NCBI GenBank assembly: GCA_002785985.1
Contig: NHNU01000023.1
Coordinates: 280,920-344,919, forward strand
Length of the DNA: 64,000 nucleotides
Reading direction: 5' to 3'
Origin: Microcyclosporella mali
Lineage: Eukaryota > Ascomycota > Dothideomycetes > Mycosphaerellales > Mycosphaerellaceae
Part shown: in pieces, positions 22,225 through 30,500 of the stretch
Position numbering within the stretch: position 1 is the first letter of the stretch
Layout: every line of letters starts with the position of its first letter
Program-made: the position numbers and the translations under genes
Notes under the pieces: model-generated
Seen by the model: the letters and a program-made list of their open reading frames with translations, nothing else
Told to the model about the DNA's origin: nothing
Database searches by the model: none

Positions 22225-22716
22225 ATGTCCTCACAATCCTCGTCCTCCTCAACACAACGACGACCCCAAACGACCCATTCCGTTGCACAGCACCTCGAGG
22301 CCCTTGCCCGCTCGCTGATCGAGGCAATAAATACCCGCCAACTAGCCTCCCACCCTTCAACCCAACACCTCTCTACCGACCTACAAGCACACTCAGACTA
22401 CTGCCCCTCCTCGCCCACAGCAACGTCCTCACAGTACTTCGCCGCTCTCCAGCTCCTCATCACCGCTTATCCGCACTACCAAACCAATCTCACAGATGTG
22501 GAAGCACACGTGAACCTGAGAGCAGGCTATGCAGATGTGTACCTAAAAATGGAAGTGATGGGACTGCCGTTGGGAGTGGTGAGACATAGTGTTTGTGTCT
22601 GGGAGTGGAGGCTCAAGTCAGGTCGGTGGATGTGTGTGAAAATGACGGGCATCAGAGGCATGAATCATGATCGGAGGGGAGGTGGAGAGGAGCGAGTAGG
22701 AGCTGGTGATGATTGA
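22225..22716 (+). CDS. Small NTF2/SnoaL-like protein, copy B
   Basis: The ATG at 22225 gives 163 residues; the frame reaches further back only to a GTG. A Ser-rich leader (1-30) precedes a domain related to copy A at 20639. Both have the terminal strand pair, here CVWEWRLKSGRWMCVKMTGIRGM. The short glycine-rich tail after it (RRGGGEERVGAG) is not in copy A. The two probably arose by tandem duplication and have since diverged strongly. Function is unknown. Confidence 0.55.
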   Translation: MSSQSSSSSTQRRPQTTHSVAQHLEALARSLIEAINTRQLASHPSTQHLSTDLQAHSDYCPSSPTATSSQYFAALQLLITAYPHYQTNLTDVEAHVNLRAGYADVYLKMEVMGLPLGVVRHSVCVWEWRLKSGRWMCVKMTGIRGMNHDRRGGGEERVGAGDD

Positions 22717-23079
22717 TGGAAGAGTGTCAGAGCTTGGGGACTTTGATGGTCACTTTGATAGCCGGAGATGAGGGGGAGATGAATATTGATTTTTGGATGG
22801 GAATCTTTTTGTGTCTGCTCGGTCTGATTGTCGCCAGCAGCACTTCATCATCATAGATACAAAAGGTGCACAGCACAGCACATCATCGACACTCGGGCCG
22901 ATGCAGCCTGCTAGCCGTCTTCCCATCGCCGTTCCATGTCCCATCACTCGTTCTGTGCAACACTCAAATCCACCAGCGCCATCGCTAAAAGCAAAGCTCA
23001 AAACGCACCATGCAAAGGTTGAAGTCGCCTTGGGAGACTCTTCCCGACGTCGTGTGCCTCCTCAAGTGAGCCGGGACCA
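22717..23079. other. Convergent 3' flanks
   Basis: Copy B and MPE1 end toward each other here. No gene is seen. Confidence 0.4.
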
Positions 23080-24873
23080 CTACATCTGCTTGTAATCCAC
23101 ACTCCTCTGCCTTCGCTGCCGTCCCTGATGCCGATGTGGATTGACCGGCTGTCGGAAATAGGCACCGTCAGCTCCCGCCTCTCCTCCAACACCAACACCA
23201 TTGGGTGTTCCATTGCCGGTGCGCATCCACGGTTGTTGTCCTTGATTTTGCTGCCAGCCACCATTCATCCCACCGTTCATGCCCCCATTCATACCCATAT
23301 TTGGTGGAAACCCCATTCCGCCCATCATATTAGGCATCATGCCCATCGGTGGCATACCCATCATGCCCGGCATCATACCCATGGGCATGTTCATACCCAT
23401 CATCGGATTGACGAAAGCGTTCATACCGTTCTGTCCGCCTCCCATAGTGCCGCCCATCTGGTTGAAGATTTGGTTCATCATGGCTTGAGGATCTTGCTGT
23501 TGCTGTTGTTGGTCGCGGAGAGCTTTTGGGCCGGTAGGGATGACAATAGGTTTCTTCATTTCCGCGGGATTACTGGGCCGACGCTGATTCTCTAGCTCGT
23601 CTTCTGCGCCGCGCTTTTTTGAGTTGGATGTTGACGAGGGAGGTGAGTCTGCTTTGGTCTCGGGTGCGGGCGATTTGGCGACTTCCGGCTTGGGTGTACC
23701 GGCAGCAGCATCAGCGGCAGGGCTCTTCGAGGCCTCCTTGTCCTTCTGGAGCTTCTCTGTCTTCTTCTCCTTCTCAAACTCGACGAGCTTGTCGGCGGTC
23801 TCATTGTCTGACTCCAGATTGTCAAGAAGCACCTGTTCGCCACAATTCGGGCACGACAGGTCACCATCGAGAAGCGCATTCTCAATGCAGTCACGGCAGT
23901 ACGTCTTGCCACAGCACGGAGTCTTCACAGGATCAGCAAATGCGCGTTTGTCCAGCGGACATTCAAGACCACGATCACGGAGCTCCTCATCCCCTTGTGC
24001 GGCTTCCTTGGCTTTCTCGGCATTGGCCTTCTGCTGCTCCTGGTACTTCTGCCATGCGGCCTCATCGGTCTTCGCACGGACCCAAGTGCCATCAGATGTG
24101 TACATAACGCCTTTACCGAGCTTGGTGGGATCGACCTTACCATCCTCGCCGATGGCGTGGTCAACCTCGACAGCGACGTGGAAAGACTTTGGGATACCCG
24201 TGGTGCGCTTGAACTTGTGCTTACCATCGAAATTCGGATCGTCGTTAGTGGGACACGCCTGGATCCAGTGACCTGACTTTCCACATCGGTGACACATATA
24301 GCCGTTTGGTAGAGGCTTGTCAGGGACAGCAGCCTTCTTATGATGGGCATTGCGTTGGTGCTCCCTGCCAGGTGCATTCTGGAGGTCTGCTTTCAACTGA
24401 TTATTGCTAGCATTGAGTACAGCTTGCAGCTTCTCCTCCTCAGTCATCGCCTTCCCATCGCCCAATCCCAAACTCGCAGTTGGTGTAGCCTTCGCACTGA
24501 CGGCGCGGTGTTGATTTCTTGCATGTATTGGCATCTGTCCAGTGACATACCGGGCTGCGCGACCAGCGCCCGGTCTCTGTGCAGGCTTGCGCCCCACAAT
24601 GACTGTGGTTGAGCGTGGAATCTGAGTCGTATCGTCGCTGTAGACTGCGAATTGGTCAGCAAGAAAGTCACGTGATGATATGGCGGAACAAGGAAACAAA
24701 CCTTCATTGGTATCTGGGGTGTAAATTTCCAGATCAATGTCCTTGCCGTCGCCGAGCCGAGCAATGCTCATGATCTCGCGCTTGACCTCGAAGACCGACA
24801 GACTGGAGCCATCGAAGCTGATTTGGGAGTTGTCTTTTTGTGACTTCAAGCGGAAGAAGATGGAGGAAGACAT
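23080..24873 (-). CDS. MPE1: Mpe1/RBBP6-type subunit of the mRNA cleavage and polyadenylation factor
   Basis: The order of domains is diagnostic. A DWNN ubiquitin-like domain starts at residue 1 (SSIFFRLKSQKDNSQISFDG). A CCHC zinc knuckle lies at about 172-186 (CHRCGKSGHWIQAC). A RING-like finger lies at about 284-325 (CPLDKRAF, CCGKTYC, CPNCGEQ). The tail is low-complexity Met/Gly/Asn. The frame is open for 597 codons, but bases 24701-24645 are very probably a 57-base intron (GTTTGT...GCTGAC...GCAG). Removing it joins YTPDTNE directly to VYSDDTTQIPRSTTVIV, as in homologues, giving 578 residues. Mpe1 acts in the nucleus in CPF, coupling poly(A)-site recognition to cleavage. Confidence 0.93.
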   Translation of the reverse strand: MSSSIFFRLKSQKDNSQISFDGSSLSVFEVKREIMSIARLGDGKDIDLEIYTPDTNEGLFPCSAISSRDFLADQFAVYSDDTTQIPRSTTVIVGRKPAQRPGAGRAARYVTGQMPIHARNQHRAVSAKATPTASLGLGDGKAMTEEEKLQAVLNASNNQLKADLQNAPGREHQRNAHHKKAAVPDKPLPNGYMCHRCGKSGHWIQACPTNDDPNFDGKHKFKRTTGIPKSFHVAVEVDHAIGEDGKVDPTKLGKGVMYTSDGTWVRAKTDEAAWQKYQEQQKANAEKAKEAAQGDEELRDRGLECPLDKRAFADPVKTPCCGKTYCRDCIENALLDGDLSCPNCGEQVLLDNLESDNETADKLVEFEKEKKTEKLQKDKEASKSPAADAAAGTPKPEVAKSPAPETKADSPPSSTSNSKKRGAEDELENQRRPSNPAEMKKPIVIPTGPKALRDQQQQQQDPQAMMNQIFNQMGGTMGGGQNGMNAFVNPMMGMNMPMGMMPGMMGMPPMGMMPNMMGGMGFPPNMGMNGGMNGGMNGGWQQNQGQQPWMRTGNGTPNGVGVGGEAGADGAYFRQPVNPHRHQGRQRRQRSVDYKQM

Positions 24874-26509
24874 GGTTTCGGATGTGAGGGTCCTTGCTAT
24901 CAGACAGACTGAGAGTTCTTTTTTCTGCCGAATTCTTATGGATAGCGCGTCCAGAAGGGAACGTGAGCGTGGTTGTTCGAGGTATATGTATAGTGAGCAA
25001 AAGAAGGGAAGGTGTCAAGTTTGTTACACGTGAACAGCAGGCAAAGCCGACTAGCTCAAAGTAGCACGACCTTCGGAGAAGAGTGGTTTGTATTCAAAGC
25101 AGCTGCCTGCAACAAATGGCCGCTCGTGGCTGGCTTTTTCTTTTCTTTCTGATAAGGAGTGTTCAGGTGTGGTGCACCCATGCGAGAATGCGACAAAGGT
25201 GACGCTTCGCAGCGGGATATGTTAGAGAAGGAAGAAATATGCCCCTGGAACCGTCCTCTCTCCCCAAGTCCGTGCTACTTGTTCTTCTTGCTTGTGATAG
25301 CCGACCGTCCTGCGCCGCAGCTTACAAACGTCTCAGCTCTTCGCCGGGCGTCGCGGCAAGCGCTGTTGGAGGCGGCGACGTCAAGTACGCGTTGAGGGTG
25401 ATCGAGTAACAGTGAGAGTGAGTCTTGCGGTTCGTGACGATGGTGACGATGTGTGATGGTGTTGAGAGATGGTGAAGAAGGGGTGAGGCTGAGGATGTAG
25501 GAAGGATGAAGAAGAGGAGAGAAGAGGAGGGCGCAGGCTGACTATCAGGCAAGCGCGGCCGGAAGCGTGCTAGCGTGATGCGTGACTCAGTGTTCACCTT
25601 CGCTGCATACGTGACCAAGTACTGTCTTGCTTCGCATTCAAACGAACACCTTCTTAGCAGCACTGCAGGTTATCGTAGAATTCTCTTCGGTCGTGAAACA
25701 ATATGCTATAAAGAATGACAGCTTGAAATGCTGATTCGAAAACCAGGCAAGTGTATCATTAGCGTTGGACATTGCACTGATCTCCGTGTCTATGAAGCGG
25801 CACTGCCTCCCACAATGAAGCCATCATGCGGTAGGCTTGGTCACATAGATGGACGGCAGCATACGATCTTGTATCTCGCGTATGGCTTTGCATGAAGCTG
25901 CACCGAGCAGCAATCAAAGACTTGAGCGGGTTGTGATTAACACAGTCGTAATTGGTATCGTGGTACGCGACGCTGTCGGCACTAGGCTCATTGAACACAC
26001 TTCGAGCTTCGGGGAAGTCATGGGCGGTACCAGATGCGTGAGTACTACTTTAAAGGAAAGGTATGCTCTCGATAGAACTTCGATTTACTTTTATTTTCAA
26101 TATCGTGCACGTTTGTATAAGTTCGCGTTGTGGTGTGAAGGATATCATGGTTTGCATCGTGATTGTTCGATGTCGTTGAGCGAGGCTGAAGTCGAAGGAG
26201 AACCTCGAAAGACATTTCGTGGATAAATTGAAGCTAGTCGCTAGTGGGTCCAGTGTAGCCATGGCTAGACTCCGTCGTAAAAGTAGAGGGACGTCGGCTG
26301 CAGAACATCCTCGTCAGCTCTGTTCCACGGAAGAACATTGTTCCACGTTTACTCACGGACACAACAATGAGAGTAACTATAGTTGCGGATGTGGCTCATG
26401 TCTGCTAGTGAAGCCAATATGACCACCCGGCAACGTCGTCGAGTTGGATTGATGGACTCCAGGACGCTGGATAGGCAATGGCGTGGCAGGCAGAGGAAAG
26501 GCATCAATG
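24874..26509. other. Gene-poor region
   Basis: The first part is the MPE1 promoter. Open frames at 25322-25663 and 25849-26226 have no recognisable features. I see no gene. Confidence 0.4.
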
Positions 26510-26834
26510 CTATCGAAATAGTACGCTGGTAACTCGAAGACTGTACGCCGTCGGTACTGCGAGATGCGTTTCCAGAGCCTCGCCATGATGGCTGGGCATG
26601 CAGACATCCAGCTTGCGAGCCATGGCTTGGCAGCCACCCGTACACGATACAGTGGGAGCACGTTTGCAGTATTCCGACCACGGCCCGTAATCTTGTCAGC
26701 AACCATTACTGTTGACTAATCGATCTAGTGGAGTGCCTACCACGATGTCTCCATCTTCTGCGAACAAGGCCGATGGCAGCGAGAGTTGTTGCCAGGATGC
26801 CAAAGATGATGGTAGCTTGGGTATTGGCGTCCAT
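26510..26834 (-). CDS. Candidate small membrane protein (weak)
   Basis: The ATG at 26834 opens a 42-codon frame that starts with a membrane helix (ATIIFGILATTLAAIGLV) followed by a basic patch. A possible 49-base intron (26740-26692) would extend it to 91 residues with several cysteines, ending at 26510. The intron's branch point lies very close to an AAG acceptor, so the spliced form is doubtful. A hydrophobic start like this is common among short fungal ORFs of unknown role. Confidence 0.25.
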
Positions 26835-27581
26835 CTTGAAAAAGATACTGTATATCGAATCCAGCACTTGACATGCTCACTTTCATGAGACTCTGCTTCT
26901 CTCATCAAGGAAGGCAGCCTGAAGATGTTATAGCACAGTTGACTGGTCCGCATTTCCAGGTTTGCCTTGCGTGCCAAACCTGCATCGCCCCAATTGACTA
27001 TCGAGAGATGGGCAGTGAGCGATGCCACGGCTCAGCAAGTAATTAGGTGGTGCGAGGGCCAGATGGCCTCCCTAGCTCCCTAAAAACGTTGACACGGTAC
27101 GCTTCGAACCACTGATGAGTGTTCATCTAGCAGCGCTGGATCTTTAAGGTTCACTGCCTCACATTTGCCTCTGCTTCTGCCGCAAGAAAGACCCGTGAGG
27201 CTGTGACGACATTGAGCTTTCCGCTGCACAGCCCATGTCAGAGTCGCCTCCAGCTCTAGTCTAGTCACCGTACTTTCAATTTGCCTCACCATCATACATC
27301 ATCTGAGGAGACCAGCACGGGATTTCGGTCATATACGCCATGCTGCCTTGGTCGCTGAAGTCCACCTGATATAGAGAAACCTCCAAACAGCCTCCCAGTA
27401 GTATCTCCTCCTTTGTCACGTGGTATACTTTGCTGGCTCGCCAGGACGTCCAGCTCTCCCGGCCAAAGATCTGTCTCGACAAATGAAGCAAAGGCTCATT
27501 TCATGAGCTTTTATTGAAGCTGAGGTACCCTTTGCAACGAGCACATTGATCGACATCAACGTCCACTACAGGCCCTCCCCC
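26835..27581. other. Gene-poor region downstream of the RNA polymerase I gene
   Basis: An open minus frame at 27276-27491 looks protein-like but has no ATG at its start and no known motif. The right edge is the polymerase gene's 3' flank. Confidence 0.35.
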
Positions 27582-30500
27582 TCAAGGCCCAACAGTAAAC
27601 TTCATCCTGATACCCATAGCCGCCAATTCCACATCCAAATACTTCAACACTCCAGGCACAGCAACAACCGTAACCTCATCACCTCCAAACCACTTCTCCC
27701 CCTGCCTGTCCTCCCAGCACTGGCTCTTCGGATCATCCTTCGTAGCCTTGCGACTACACCTCCTACATCTCACTCGTCCACCTTCTCTTCTCCTCGCATA
27801 AGGGCCAGAGGAAGGTTGAGTGGAGAGGAAGCTGCCACACCTCTTGCAGATGTGTGCCTTGGTGTAATCTGAACAATTCATGAGGCGGTCTTGAAGCAAG
27901 AAAGCGGTACCGTGGGCAAGCAGGGCATCACGCTCCATCTCACCCACTCGAATACCTCCTCCTTTAGCACGACCTTTGATCGGCTGTCCTGTAAGAGGTG
28001 TGACAGGACCCGTAGTCCGGACCTGAAACTTATCGTTGACCATGTGTCGTAGACGTTGATAGTAGACGACACCGATATAGATGTCGGCGGCCAGCTCTTC
28101 ACCGGTGACGCCGGAGTACATGGGCTCATTACCGTAGTAATTATACCCCGCGCGCTTGAGTTGATGGCCGAAATACTCGACCGCAGTCTCGCCAGCTTTG
28201 TCTTTGAATTTGAAAGGAGTTGCGTCTTGGGCTAGACCGTGCAAGGCTCCGGATTTGCCGGCGAGGGATTCGACGAACATGCCGATTGTCATGCGAGAGG
28301 GGAAAGCGTGTGGGTTGATGATGACATCTGGTTGCATCCCACTTTCGGTGAAGGGCATGTCGATGGTCGGCCATTTCTGGGAGCAGACACCTTTCTGTCC
28401 GTGTCTTGAAGAGAATTTGTCACCAATGATGGGCGAACGCGGTATTCTGAAGCGAATACTGATGGCTTGGCAGGGATCGTTGTTTCCGGACTCGTTGCCT
28501 ATCAGCTTGATCTCCTCGATGAAAGCTTCCTCAGCGTCCTTGTACTTGTGAATGTGGGTGATGTTGTCCTTCGCATTCCACTCGCCAGTCAAGGGATCGC
28601 GGACTACTGCGTATGAAGCAGCGATAGCATCGCCTTCTCTGACTTTAACCCCAGGCCTTCCCAGACCATCATCGTCCAAACTTTCCCGCCAAGCTGATTT
28701 GACGATACCACCAGGTGGGAAGCCGAACATGTGTGTGATTGCAGACCGACCGCGTCCTTGCTTGTTCTCCTCGGAGAGGTCAATCTTCTTTGCCTTATAA
28801 ATAGTACCGTGGCCAAAACCTCGCTCGTGTGCAGACTTGTTCAGAATCATAGCGTCGTCCATGTCGTAGCCGGTGTACGAGATGACAGCTACGACAGCAT
28901 TGGTACCATTCGGAAAGTTGTCAAGACCATACTCCATATGCTTCGGTGTCCTGACGACAGGAGTCTGGCCCGTCTGCAACCGATAGGATTTGTTGTCTGT
29001 TCTGTATTTGAGAGCAGTACCGGGCGTGCCCATCGTCTGTTTGCCCATCTGGCAGTTTCCAGTGAAGAATGGCTTCTGCGCCGGGTCGACAACCTCGTGG
29101 GCCTTATCATTGTCGCCCCATTGGGTGCTTCTTCGAGCCAGGAAGTTGCCATTTGGCACTGTCAAACAGTAGACGAAACCGTCATGTCGAGGGTTGTGGA
29201 ACAGCTCCGGCTTAGGAGCAGCCACAGTAAGTTCACTCTCAGCAAACGCAAAATTGATCCGCCAAATTGTAGCATCGGCGTGGCAACCTACGCTCGGCAT
29301 CCGATCTCCTTTCTTTGGACTGACACTTACACTGACTCTCGCGTCAGCCAATACTCCCAGCACAGATAGGTCGTGTGTTAATGGGATTGAACTGTTCAAC
29401 ACTTGAATAGTTCCTCGATTGACCAGCGGGACAGCCCTTTGTTCAGCTTGAACGCTGTCCACTGACAGTTTCATTCTCTTTGCACCCCGACCACTTCCGT
29501 CAGAGTCCAATCGTGGTTGTTGTACTTGGCTACACTCGCCATCGTCAACGGCTATACCCTCAATAATCGCTCGAGCTTGGTCCCGTGCCAGTAGAAATAG
29601 CCAAAAGTGATAAAACCAGCGTCGAAGATTCCACCACTCGTCAACTTTCCAGTCTTGTGGTGGATGTAAGATTTTCTCGTTGTCGGACTTCGATTCTGCT
29701 TGATAGTGGGACGCTTGATAGGTACTGCACATTGCATCGTCAAGCGGGTCGTATGACTGAGGCCCGCGTATCATAGGCAGAAAGAAACAGTACATATCGT
29801 AATGATCGATGGTCCAGGTGTACTGCCTCTTCGAGCCGGAGACGTACGGTGTGTCGACCGCAAAGCCAGGTAGTTTCGCAGCCAGTCGCTCGAAAAGGCT
29901 TTCAATATAGTACTTGGCCGCGGGTGTGGTCGCACAATGATGAATTCGAATGTGGTGATTGTCTTGGCCCTCAGCGTTAGTGCTGTGGTCGATTTTACCG
30001 TCTCCCATCACCAAACCAATGAGTCGACACCAGTCCAGATTGCAAGCTTCATCCTCGACAAAGTCTCTGGGAAGCCAAGGGCAGTCTGGCCATAGGTACA
30101 TAGCATTGCCATTTTGTCCGACAGTAGGTATTTGATGATTGACATGATTCGACTTGTCATCCCACTGGCCAATGCTCGTGCCATTGGCGTCTCTCAATGG
30201 AACCAGTCGGTCGGTCATCATCTGTTGTGTGGTGTACGGCGCATAGATGGTGGGTCGATCTTTCGTATTCAGATACCAACGATGGCTCTCGTCACAGACA
30301 GCGTCCATGCTACCGCTCTTGAGTCGATATAGAGGTCCGCTATGAGTCAGACGTGTCGTCGCCTCAACGAGGTTCCATTTCTGAGAGCCAGTTGAGAGAT
30401 CCATGGTCATGACTTTGTCGGATTCCTTGATCGCTGCGATAGTCGTCCATCCAGAACTCGTGAGCACCTCATGATCAGCAGACAGACACTGGTACATGTT

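Noticed and set aside
27276..27491. Minus-strand 71-codon ORF after the Pol I gene
   Set aside because: Protein-like but starts at a non-ATG codon and has no motif; probably within the 3' flank.
28731..29369. 212-codon plus-strand ORF opposite the intein
   Set aside because: It is the antisense of the RNA polymerase/intein coding sequence; codon structure and homology belong to the minus strand.
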